This document shows positions 16,773-24,069 of a stretch of DNA of 43,604 bases, piece by piece (position 1 is the first letter of the stretch; each line of letters opens with the position of its first letter). A program made the translations under genes and the position numbers. The notes under the pieces were generated by a model. The model ran no database searches. It was not told where the DNA came from and saw nothing but the letters and a program-made list of their open reading frames with translations. This DNA is from Ruminococcus sp. Phil15 (GTDB lineage: Bacteria; Bacillota; Clostridia; Oscillospirales; Ruminococcaceae): the NCBI GenBank assembly GCA_001940995.1, contig MSHC01000034.1:312402-356005 (forward strand). Reading direction: 5' to 3'.

Positions 16773-18101
16773 TTACTTAATAAATGTAAATGCTTCAAGT
16801 TCAAACACGCACTTATCGTTAAAATACTGTGCCGTCCATGTATCGTTATCAATATCCACCTTGAAAAATACGGAATGCCTGCCCGTTATCTTTTCGCACT
16901 TGATTCTATAAATGCCGTCTGATGTGCCGATTTCACCGCAGCCTATTTCTTTTCCGTTGTCATAACCGTCAACGAGGATATGTAGCTTACACCTGTTGCC
17001 CATTCCCCTGATTTTAAGACACAAAGTCATTTGCTTTGTAGAGTAGTCCTCGCCAAAATCGAAATATTTGTAGCCGATCACACACTTATCCTTTATGTTG
17101 GTAATAGGTCTTCTGAAGATATCTGTTTCTGTTATAAAACAGCCGCCCTTTAGAACACAGGCAATTTCAGCGGGTATTTCCTTATATGGGTCAAGGGAAT
17201 CCTCAAATCCGAGAGAGGTCATTTCAACGGGCGGGATAGTGCCGTCCGGGAGAATTTCTATTTTCTCGACGCAGGCACGTCTTGAAAGAATAGTGTTGTT
17301 TGTCATTCGATGATAGAAAATATACCACTGTCCGTTTATCCGGCATACCGAGCCGTGGTCGTTTCCTCCGGGATAATCAACGCCGTTGTCGATAATATAT
17401 CCCTTGTACTCATACGGACTCTGCGGCTTGTCTGAAACAGCGTATGCAAGTCTGCTGCCCTTTCGTGGAGAATAAATCATATAGTATCTGCCGTTAATTT
17501 TTCTCGGACTGCTTGCCTCGAAAAATCTCTGCTCATCGCACACGTTTTCTCTATCGTCAACGACGTGCTTTCTAAGCGAGCCGTCAATGATTTCAAACAT
17601 ATTATCAGGATTGATTTCGTTAGAAAACGATTTTTCAAAGCCATAGAACACATATACCCTGCCGTCGTCGTCTGCCAGAACGCCTGCATCGTTATAAATC
17701 CCGTCGTCGCCCTCGTTGCCTTCGTTATATTTATAACGAGAAAGAAGCTTAAACGGGCCCTCAGGTCTGTCGCTCACACCTACACAGCCTTTTGAACCTA
17801 CTATGTATGCGTAGAGGTAATATTTGCCGTTTTTTTCTATTACGTCGGGGGCAAAAAGCTCGTTTGATGTCCATTCTGCTGTATCGGACGAATGGTCAGA
17901 GTCGGGTCTTGTGTGAAATGAATGTCCGTGACACACCCAGCTATTAAGGTCGTTTACAGGCGCAGACCATACCTTGAGCTTGAAGTCGCAGAATGCTGAG
18001 CCCGAAACTCTGTCGTGTGAGCCATAGAGATACACCCTGTCGCCAAATAGTCTGGGTTCACCGTCAGGGATATACTCCCATAGTGGTAAAATAGGATTCA
18101 T
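16773..18101 (-). CDS. Glycoside hydrolase family 43 (beta-xylosidase/arabinofuranosidase-like)
   Basis: 442 residues. The GH43 five-bladed propeller spans about residues 1-310 with the catalytic base D13 (EYIPDGEPRLF), pKa-modulating D86 (LFAPDVIEKNGKYYLYAY) and general acid E195 (RFFEASSPRKI). The GGNDHGSV and FYHRMTN segments near 245-270 are usual for the family. The C-terminal 120 residues look like a beta-sandwich (CBM6-like). No signal peptide, so it probably acts inside the cell on imported xylo- or arabino-oligosaccharides. Start ATG at 18101 behind GCGAGGT. Transcribed alone from a consensus promoter. Substrate not fixed. Confidence 0.88.
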   Translation of the reverse strand: MNPILPLWEYIPDGEPRLFGDRVYLYGSHDRVSGSAFCDFKLKVWSAPVNDLNSWVCHGHSFHTRPDSDHSSDTAEWTSNELFAPDVIEKNGKYYLYAYIVGSKGCVGVSDRPEGPFKLLSRYKYNEGNEGDDGIYNDAGVLADDDGRVYVFYGFEKSFSNEINPDNMFEIIDGSLRKHVVDDRENVCDEQRFFEASSPRKINGRYYMIYSPRKGSRLAYAVSDKPQSPYEYKGYIIDNGVDYPGGNDHGSVCRINGQWYIFYHRMTNNTILSRRACVEKIEILPDGTIPPVEMTSLGFEDSLDPYKEIPAEIACVLKGGCFITETDIFRRPITNIKDKCVIGYKYFDFGEDYSTKQMTLCLKIRGMGNRCKLHILVDGYDNGKEIGCGEIGTSDGIYRIKCEKITGRHSVFFKVDIDNDTWTAQYFNDKCVFELEAFTFIK

Positions 18102-18139
18102 ATAAATTTACCTCGCATAATAAAGTAGTGGTTTTTTCT

Positions 18140-18155
18140 GTCCTTCTGCAAGGAC
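18140..18155. promoter_or_regulatory. Stem-loop in the GH43 leader
   Basis: GTCCTT, CTGC, AAGGAC forms a 6-bp hairpin with a tetraloop in the 5' leader, between the promoter and the GH43 start. It is flanked by T runs on the plus strand (T6 before, T5 after), so it could also stop plus-strand transcription. Function unknown. Confidence 0.4.
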
Positions 18156-18174
18156 TTTTTCCAGTCTGATTAAG

Positions 18175-18203
18175 ATTATAGCTTATATTAAAAAATCTGT
18201 CAA
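18175..18203 (-). promoter_or_regulatory. Consensus promoter of the GH43 gene
   Basis: On the minus strand TTGACA (18198-18203) and TATAAT (18175-18180) are separated by 17 bp. Divergent from the promoter at 18261-18289. Confidence 0.85.
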
Positions 18204-18260
18204 GAAGTTCTGGTTTCCGTAGACTTCATAATTATACAATTCAGTTTATATTGTTTTTTC

Positions 18261-18289
18261 TTGACCTTAGTCATTTTATGTGATATAAT
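18261..18289 (+). promoter_or_regulatory. Promoter of the zincin lipoprotein gene
   Basis: TTGACC (18261-18266), 17 bp, TATAAT (18284-18289), with an extended -10 TG at 18281-18282. Confidence 0.85.
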
Positions 18290-18330
18290 TCAACTAATAG
18301 AAACTTATGAATATAATTCGGAGGTGCTTT

Positions 18331-20283
18331 ATGAAATCACGAAAGCATTTTAGTCCTGTGCTTGCCTTACTTACGGCTATAATGCTGACATTTTCAGCTT
18401 GCGGCAGTGACGAGAAGACAAATGGAAAGTCAAGCTCTTCAGATGACGTTTCAAACGCCGCTTCAACTACTACAAGCATCACTGCTGCCCCTACGTTAAC
18501 AACTACTACCACAACGACAACCACAGCCACGCCGCCCGCTGTTGACGTTTCCGAAGTTTTAGAGGCAACGGAATATGAGGGCGTATACAAGATTGACACC
18601 GCAGATTTTGGATTAGATACCGAAAAGTATTATATTGGAAGGATGGAACTGTACGACTCAAAAATCCTTATGATAATCAAAGACGGAGAATTAAACTCCT
18701 ACCTTGCTCTTTATGATATTCTTTCACAAGTAATGCTTTTCAATATAAAAATGGAGAATGACGTAGACTGCTTTGGTTTTACATCTGACGGCGATATCTT
18801 CTACAAGGACTACACGGATAAGACGGACGCATCAACTCTTTGTTTCTACGACTATGACGGACAAGCAATCAAAGCATTTGACAAGCTGCCAAATTATACT
18901 GTAAGCTATTGCGACGATGATAACAACGTCTGGATATATTCAAACGTAAACGGCATTTATATGAAGCTGTCCTCCGACGGAAATAGAAAAGATTATACCA
19001 TTGATAAGGTAAAGAACGGTCATACTAATCTCATTACGATAAAAGATGACGTTCTATATTTCGGAATAAGAACCGAGAGGTCAGAAATCTTTACATACGA
19101 TACAAAGACCGGAACATATCGCACGGATTATGAGTATACAGGATATAACTTCACCAATGGGTCACTGTTTTTCTACAATTATCTTTCAGACGATGATAAA
19201 TTTGAATTTTCAATAGACCTTGAAAACTTCTATACCGTTGAGTTTGATACTGATAAATATGTATATCACCAAGTTTCAGACGAATATGTCATCTTTGATT
19301 TCTCGAACTATATCAGATTTTTGAACACCGAAGATTCAACCTATTCTGACGTTCAGCTTATAAACGGTGCAGGCGAACTATGCTATTATGAAATGTCGTT
19401 TAGCGATGATGCTATGATACTCACAGTCAACTCGGATATTGACATGGATATTTACTATGTTGATTTTGACAGGCTCAAATGCGTAAATGCAGAAATGGCC
19501 AAAGTCCAGTTGAATCTTGATTCACAAACGCTGAAAAACATTGAACGTGCCGAAGAGATCTCTAAAAAGTACGGAGTAGCAATTAATCCTATACCGTATA
19601 AAAAGGGAGAAAATGTTGACTCCGCCGGCAGCTATGTTGCGAGAACCGACATAACGCCGGAGAGAATGAGTGAAATTCTCGACTATGTTGAAAAGGAGCT
19701 TGCAGATTATCCTGAAGAGCTTTTCTCGTCGATAACCAAGAATAATATTTGCGAGTTCAGATTTTGTTTTGCCGGCGGAATAATTTCATCGGGCACTGAA
19801 AACACAATATCTTCCGCAGGCGCTCTTACGCTTGACGGCGGAAATGTACTGTCAATTGTTTTTAACGAAACTATGCTCTTTTGCTTTGATAATACGCTGA
19901 TGCACGAGTTCATGCACATAACTGAGTATGCAATAGAAGCAGACCATCCCGGCAGTGACCCGTTTGCCGATTGGTATACGCTTAATCCTTCCGATTTTAC
20001 TTATGACATGCAATACTCTGACTCTTATTTCAACAACACAGAATACGTTTATGTATATGCTCCGATAGACGATACTTGGTTTGCAGAGGCTTACTCAACA
20101 ACGCAGCCTATGGAGGACAGAGCTACCCTTTTCGAGGTTATGGTTTCGCCGGGCGAGCTTGATGTTTTTGACAGTCCGCACATTGTAAAAAAGGCAGAAT
20201 TTCTGTCAAAAACACTTAAAGAATACTACCCTGAGTGGTATGATGACGGAGAGCCTATCTGGCACAACTATAAATATAACTAA
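18331..20283 (+). CDS. Lipoprotein with C-terminal HEXXH zincin-like domain
   Basis: 650 residues from the ATG at 18331, chosen over an upstream ATG because GGAGGTG lies 6-12 nt before it and the product begins as a lipoprotein signal (MKSRKHF, hydrophobic core, then TFSAC lipobox). A Ser/Thr linker with a run of nine Thr follows (about residues 25-75). Residues about 75-390 hold repeating beta-strand-rich stretches that may form a propeller. The C-terminal part contains HEFMH at 525-529 in LMHEFMHITEYAIE, the HEXXH zinc-protease motif, and PMEDRATLFEVM with E595 as possible third ligand. It is likely a surface-anchored metallopeptidase; substrate and family unknown. Confidence 0.72.
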   Translation: MKSRKHFSPVLALLTAIMLTFSACGSDEKTNGKSSSSDDVSNAASTTTSITAAPTLTTTTTTTTTATPPAVDVSEVLEATEYEGVYKIDTADFGLDTEKYYIGRMELYDSKILMIIKDGELNSYLALYDILSQVMLFNIKMENDVDCFGFTSDGDIFYKDYTDKTDASTLCFYDYDGQAIKAFDKLPNYTVSYCDDDNNVWIYSNVNGIYMKLSSDGNRKDYTIDKVKNGHTNLITIKDDVLYFGIRTERSEIFTYDTKTGTYRTDYEYTGYNFTNGSLFFYNYLSDDDKFEFSIDLENFYTVEFDTDKYVYHQVSDEYVIFDFSNYIRFLNTEDSTYSDVQLINGAGELCYYEMSFSDDAMILTVNSDIDMDIYYVDFDRLKCVNAEMAKVQLNLDSQTLKNIERAEEISKKYGVAINPIPYKKGENVDSAGSYVARTDITPERMSEILDYVEKELADYPEELFSSITKNNICEFRFCFAGGIISSGTENTISSAGALTLDGGNVLSIVFNETMLFCFDNTLMHEFMHITEYAIEADHPGSDPFADWYTLNPSDFTYDMQYSDSYFNNTEYVYVYAPIDDTWFAEAYSTTQPMEDRATLFEVMVSPGELDVFDSPHIVKKAEFLSKTLKEYYPEWYDDGEPIWHNYKYN

Positions 20284-20288
20284 GATGA

Positions 20289-20329
20289 CAGCAGGTACTG
20301 ATTTGGTTTCGGTATCTGCTGATTTTTTT
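20289..20329 (+). terminator. Terminator of the zincin lipoprotein gene
   Basis: CAGCAGGTAC (20289-20298) pairs with GTATCTGCTG (20312-20321; one G-U), followed by A and a run of seven T. Confidence 0.85.
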
Positions 20330-20339
20330 CGGGAAAAGC

Positions 20340-20368
20340 TTGACATTCAAAAACACCTATGATATAAT
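20340..20368 (+). promoter_or_regulatory. Promoter of the DIP1984-like gene
   Basis: TTGACA (20340-20345), 17 bp, TATAAT (20363-20368), with extended -10 TG at 20360-20361. It begins 11 nt after the upstream terminator T run. Confidence 0.9.
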
Positions 20369-20410
20369 GGAAAATCACGAAAATTACAGCAACGAAAGGA
20401 AGTAATATTT

Positions 20411-20914
20411 ATGAAATACACATCAGCAGAGGCTTCAAAGCTTTTAAGAAAGCTTAATGAGGACTATCATTCGCTTCTTGAGATGGAAAGACAGAGCAAA
20501 ACTTTTATTGCAGCGCTCGAAGAGGATATTGAGTCTGTTCGCCCTGAGTATGACTATGCTGAGGTACAGGCACAGCTTGAGGGTATTGCATCAAAAATAC
20601 GGAAAGTGAAGCACGCTATCAACGTGTTCAACACAACACACGTCATACCTGAAATGGGAATGACAATAGATATGGTTCTTGTGCTTATCCCTCAGCTTTC
20701 CGATAAAAAGATGAAACTTTACTCTATGAAGTCACAGCTTCCTAAGGTGCGTGAATCGTCGAGCAGCAGAAGCAATATCATAGATTATATATATGCTAAC
20801 TATGACATAAAGGCTGTTGAAGCAGATTATGCTAAGGTGTCCGAGCTTCTCGCAAAAGCACAGACCTCCCTCGACTATATAAACAACACGGAAACTATGG
20901 AAATTGACCTTTAA
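20411..20914 (+). CDS. Coiled-coil protein, DIP1984/DUF6847-like
   Basis: 167 residues, mostly helical with two long charged helices (residues 5-40 and 45-75) and a C-terminal helix. The central NVFNTTHVIPEMGMTIDMVLVLI followed by LSDKKMKLYSMKSQLP is similar to the order in DIP1984-type proteins (helix, N-T, G-x-T-x-x-x-L, helix). Function of that family is unknown. Soluble, no signal peptide. Monocistronic with its own consensus promoter; ribosome binding site AAAGGAAG. The family call is by eye. Confidence 0.7.
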   Translation: MKYTSAEASKLLRKLNEDYHSLLEMERQSKTFIAALEEDIESVRPEYDYAEVQAQLEGIASKIRKVKHAINVFNTTHVIPEMGMTIDMVLVLIPQLSDKKMKLYSMKSQLPKVRESSSSRSNIIDYIYANYDIKAVEADYAKVSELLAKAQTSLDYINNTETMEIDL

Positions 20915-20925
20915 TAGCTTCCCGT

Positions 20926-21068
20926 CGGTCTTGAGCCTTGCACATTCGTGCGCTCTATGGATTTAAAATAAGGTTTAAAGTTTATCGTTATGAGTTATTC
21001 ATCTATTTATTGATTATTATTTAATGTTTAGAGTTTAACTGATTACAATTATTTTATACTCAAGACCG
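20926..21068. repeat. Possible MITE or structured RNA element with 10-bp terminal inverted repeats
   Basis: CGGTCTTGAG (20926-20935) and CTCAAGACCG (21059-21068) are exact inverted repeats bounding 143 bp. Just inside the left end is a small hairpin (GAGC, GCAC, ATTC, GTGC, GCTC, about 20932-20954). The middle is very A+T rich with TTTA/TTGATT-like repeats and no open frame. The size and terminal repeats fit a miniature inverted-repeat element; a structured RNA is the alternative. No target duplication is obvious. Confidence 0.4.
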
Positions 21069-21120
21069 AAAAAGCTTTTCCCCTCAGCGGCGGAAGCACG
21101 GTCATAAGTCGCTGAAAGTA

Positions 21121-21155
21121 AAAGCGGAACTTCTGAATTTCAGTTGTTCCGCTTT
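21121..21155. terminator. Bidirectional terminator between the DIP1984-like gene and comEC
   Basis: AAAGCGGAAC (21121-21130) pairs with GTTCCGCTTT (21146-21155), followed by T's on the plus strand and by TTTACTTTC on the minus strand. It sits directly at the comEC stop codon. Confidence 0.85.
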
Positions 21156-23135
21156 TTATTCGTCATAGTTATAATCGAGCATTCTGAGCGTTGCTCCGCT
21201 GTCGTCGATTTTCACAAGATCTATGTCACCGAAAAGATAATAGATCTCCCCTGTTTCTGAAACTGAAAAATATTCGCTTGTTATCGAGTAATCGCAGTTT
21301 TCTGAATATAAAGCTTCGAGAGAAATAGTTATTCTAATATCATCGGAAACTACAACGTCCATTTTATTGCCATCGCAGGAAATGTCCGCAAAGCTTGCGC
21401 CGTTACCGTAATAGCAATACAGCGACTTGGCGATAGCAAGCGCAGTTGTACTGTCTGCGAGGTCATAAAATTCTGATATCTTCGATATGCCTTTTGATTC
21501 CATAAGAGCGGGGACAGCTTCTGCAACAGCGCCGCTGCCACTCATATTCACAAGCACGTATTCCTTGCCCTGAGTTATAACAAGCATAGCGTCATCTCCA
21601 TCACGCATGCTGTATATCCTTATTGTATCTGCAAGCAGGTAGCTGTTAAGATATGTTGCAAAAATAAAGCAGAGATAAGAAATGGCCGAAACGGATATTG
21701 TGAGAGCGTCCGATTTTCTTCGTATAATAATCACGGCAAATGCAATTGCAATACATATAATTCCTGCGAGCTTTACAGATTTGTAGCCTGTCGGAGCAGT
21801 TGCAAAAGGAAGCTTTGAAAGAAATTCTGCGCCGAGCATAAACAGCTTTACCGCAAGCGAAGATATATATAGTAAAGGTTTTGCAATAAGCGCCGTACCT
21901 CCTGTTAATGCTACAATGGCAGAAAGACAGAGCGGTAGAGTGCAAATAGGGAGTAAAAATGTATTAGAGATAAATGACACTATCGACACTTCGTCAAAGA
22001 ACATAATGCTCAGCGGCAGTAATGTTGCGGAGAGAGTAAGCGACGCTATAAATGCAAATTTGAGCTTGTAGAATTTGTGTTTGAGATTCAAGGCCTTTAC
22101 AACCTTAGGAGTAAGAGTGCCTATTGAAAAAGCGCCCATTGCAGAAAGAAGCAGCGACGAATCTCTGACAGCGAAAGGGTTAGCGATGGTAAATGAAACG
22201 ACGCAAATAATTATTGCAGTAAGACTGTCATATCTCCGCCTGAGAAGAGGTGCGAGGTTTGCAAGCGTCATCATAACGGCAGCTCTTACAACAGGAACAG
22301 CGCCTCCTGCAAACATTACAAAAGCTAGTATAAATACCTCGCTTATTGCGAACTTTGCGTATCGGTTTAATCTCAAAAGCTTGAGAAGCTTTATTACAGC
22401 ACTTACGATTATCACTAAGTGAAGTCCGGAAACGCTGAAAATGTGCGTCATACCGACACGGCGCACTGTAACTTCGTAGCTTTCTGAGAGAAGCGATTTA
22501 TCACCGCATAGCATTGCCGCAATAAAGCCGCCATTGCCGTCGGGCAGAATTGTTGTGATAATCTCATTTAGATAATCTCTGTAAAGAAGCATTGATTTCT
22601 TTAACGAAAAGCCGCTTTTCTCGACGCTCTCAATTGTACAGTAACCGCCTAAGAACACGCCTCTCGGCTTATAGAATTCTTCGGCTGTAAAATATATGGT
22701 GTCGGAAATCTCCTCCGGAATTAACGATACTGTTACTGTATCGCAATACTGAAAGCTTTTGCCTGTATCGTTTGTTACAAGGCTCATAGTGGTATTATGC
22801 CCGTCAAGCTCGCCCACCAGGGTAAAGCTTACTCTGTCGCCCGAAAGATGCGAGAAGTCGGTTACCACTCCTGTAAAAGTAATTTGTTTTCCTGCGTAGG
22901 ATATTATGTTTCGGTAGACATCAACAGTATAAACCAGAAAGATACCTATTGCAAGACAGAATGCCGCCGTGCAAAGTGCAATATGCTTGACTTTACCCGG
23001 AAATATGGCTACAAGAAAGAGCATACACAAAGCAGCAATCGGCATTAATATGAGCGCTGATTTTAATGATAAAAATGAAGCAATAAACAAGCCGCAAAGA
23101 TATGAAAGACCGATAACGACCGTTTTGCGTTTCAT
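21156..23135 (-). CDS. comEC: ComEC/Rec2 family DNA-uptake channel with degenerate beta-lactamase region
   Basis: 659 residues, an inner-membrane protein of the ComEC family that carries transforming DNA into the cytosol. Residues 1-75 hold membrane helices, about 75-210 an extracytoplasmic OB-like domain (ITFTGVVTDFS, LDGHNTTMSLV), and about 215-500 the competence-type helical bundle (RVGMTHIFSVSGLHLVIIV, GAVPVVRAAVMM). The C-terminal part is where the metallo-beta-lactamase domain normally lies, but it lacks the HxHxDH cluster: DDAMLVITQGKEYVLVNMSG appears in place of the usual 'DAILI..LIDGG' and no H-x-H-x-D-H follows. The protein is shorter than full ComEC (700-800). Ribosome binding site GGGGGAT; no promoter of its own is seen between it and the tRNA-Arg terminator. 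Confidence 0.85.
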   Translation of the reverse strand: MKRKTVVIGLSYLCGLFIASFLSLKSALILMPIAALCMLFLVAIFPGKVKHIALCTAAFCLAIGIFLVYTVDVYRNIISYAGKQITFTGVVTDFSHLSGDRVSFTLVGELDGHNTTMSLVTNDTGKSFQYCDTVTVSLIPEEISDTIYFTAEEFYKPRGVFLGGYCTIESVEKSGFSLKKSMLLYRDYLNEIITTILPDGNGGFIAAMLCGDKSLLSESYEVTVRRVGMTHIFSVSGLHLVIIVSAVIKLLKLLRLNRYAKFAISEVFILAFVMFAGGAVPVVRAAVMMTLANLAPLLRRRYDSLTAIIICVVSFTIANPFAVRDSSLLLSAMGAFSIGTLTPKVVKALNLKHKFYKLKFAFIASLTLSATLLPLSIMFFDEVSIVSFISNTFLLPICTLPLCLSAIVALTGGTALIAKPLLYISSLAVKLFMLGAEFLSKLPFATAPTGYKSVKLAGIICIAIAFAVIIIRRKSDALTISVSAISYLCFIFATYLNSYLLADTIRIYSMRDGDDAMLVITQGKEYVLVNMSGSGAVAEAVPALMESKGISKISEFYDLADSTTALAIAKSLYCYYGNGASFADISCDGNKMDVVVSDDIRITISLEALYSENCDYSITSEYFSVSETGEIYYLFGDIDLVKIDDSGATLRMLDYNYDE

Positions 23136-23164
23136 TTCTATCCCCCGCTTTCTTGAAAAACACT

Positions 23165-23199
23165 AAAAAACACAGCACCTCAAAACGAAGTGCTGTGTT
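23165..23199 (-). terminator. Terminator of tRNA-Arg
   Basis: AACACAGCAC (23190-23199 read on the minus strand) pairs with GTGCTGTGTT (23169-23178), followed by T run. The stem abuts the encoded CCA of tRNA-Arg. Confidence 0.85.
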
Positions 23200-23275
23200 G
23201 GCGCGCCAGAAGGGACTCGAACCCCTGACCTTTTGGTTCGTAGCCAAACACTCTATCCAACTGAGCTACTGGCGC
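23199..23275 (-). tRNA. tRNA-Arg(ACG)
   Basis: 77 nt on the minus strand. Acceptor GCGCCAG (23269-23275) pairs with CTGGCGC (23203-23209), discriminator G, CCA encoded (23199-23201). Anticodon stem TTTGG/CCAAA with loop CTACGAA gives anticodon ACG (inosine-modified, codons CGN). Normal T arm GGTTCGAGTCC. Confidence 0.95.
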
Positions 23276-23308
23276 AAAGGTCTTTATTGATTTACTCAAC
23301 AGTTATAT

Positions 23309-23348
23309 ATTATATCACTTTGGCAGTCGTTTGTCAAGCATTTGTCAA
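23309..23348 (-). promoter_or_regulatory. Consensus promoter of tRNA-Arg with duplicated -35 motif
   Basis: On the minus strand TTGACA (23332-23337) and TATAAT (23309-23314) have a 17-bp spacer. A second TTGACA preceded by TTTGC lies 11 bp upstream (23343-23348), forming a direct repeat with it. Confidence 0.9.
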
Positions 23349-23367
23349 GCAAAATTATGAAATTTCG

Positions 23368-23901
23368 CTAACCCAATCTCATTCTGTTATCCATAAACAC
23401 TATTCCAGACCTTTTTACCCATGCGATAAATAGCTCTGAATTATCAAGCTCCCATGGAAATGAGAGAACCTTTTTACCCTTTGAGTACACCTCTACACGC
23501 TGAAACCATTTGCTACATTTTACGTATTGAATTTCGTCGCTGGTTATGCACTTTGCACCATAGTATACGCTTTTGCTGGAAACTGAAATAGTTGGCTTGC
23601 TTTTCTCTCGAATTAACGACACTACAACGAGCATAGCTATCAGTCCTATAAAACACCAAAAAATGATGTCACCAATGGAAAGTGCCATATCAGAGCTACC
23701 GACAAAGTGTCTTAAAAGGATTCTTCATCCGAAGAAAAGTGCAAAAAGCACTATTGCTCCAAATATTTTTGCAGTATAGCTGTTCTTTCCTATCTCAAAA
23801 TGAACGTCAGACATATCGTTTTTGCAGTTTTTAAAAGCAGTATTTTCTAACGCTAGTTTTTCAACTCCTTTGTTCACCAATTGATTTAGGTTAGTGTTCA
23901 T
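23368..23901 (-). pseudogene. Membrane protein with PH-like C-terminal domain, interrupted by in-frame TGA
   Basis: One frame of 178 codons runs from ATG 23901 (MNTNLNQLVNKG, behind GGGGAGG) to a stop at 23368, broken by a single TGA at 23725-23727 after residue 58 (VLFALFFG). It continues as RILLRHFVGSSD and then MALSIGDIIFWCFIGLIAML. Residues before and after the stop form one or two membrane helices, and the C-terminal about 85 residues (ISVSSKSVYYGAKCITSDEI, VEVYSKGKKVLSFPWELDN) look like a small PH-like beta domain. A homologous remnant at 15.1 kb has Ile (ATA) at the TGA position, so the stop is a lesion. The pieces of 58 and 106 residues could each still be made. Promoter at 23942-23970. 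Confidence 0.7.
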
Positions 23902-23941
23902 ATATGCCTCCCCAAAAATTATATATTTTGCAACCTTGTGA

Positions 23942-23970
23942 ATTATAGCACATTTAATGCATTTTGTCAA
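23942..23970 (-). promoter_or_regulatory. Consensus promoter of the interrupted membrane-protein gene
   Basis: On the minus strand TTGACA (23965-23970), 17 bp, TATAAT (23942-23947). This places the true start at 23901. Confidence 0.88.
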
Positions 23971-24000
23971 TTCTTTAAATTATGGTTATAGATTACTACA

Positions 24001-24042
24001 AAAATGCCATGGCACTTCTGAATTAAATCATAGTGCCATGGC
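24001..24042 (-). terminator. Terminator of the GH3 gene
   Basis: An 11-bp stem, GCCATGGCACT (24006-24016) with AGTGCCATGGC (24032-24042), is followed on the minus strand by ATTTTTG. Confidence 0.85.
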
Positions 24043-24069
24043 GAAAAGTTCAATTACTTTTAAACAATC

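Noticed and set aside
18294-18599. Minus-strand frame with Val run
   Set aside because: It is the antisense of the poly-Thr linker of the zincin lipoprotein.
20926-21068. 6S RNA or a known riboswitch in the 20.9-21.1 kb gap
   Set aside because: The inverted ends and hairpin do not match a remembered consensus; kept only as a possible repeat or RNA element.
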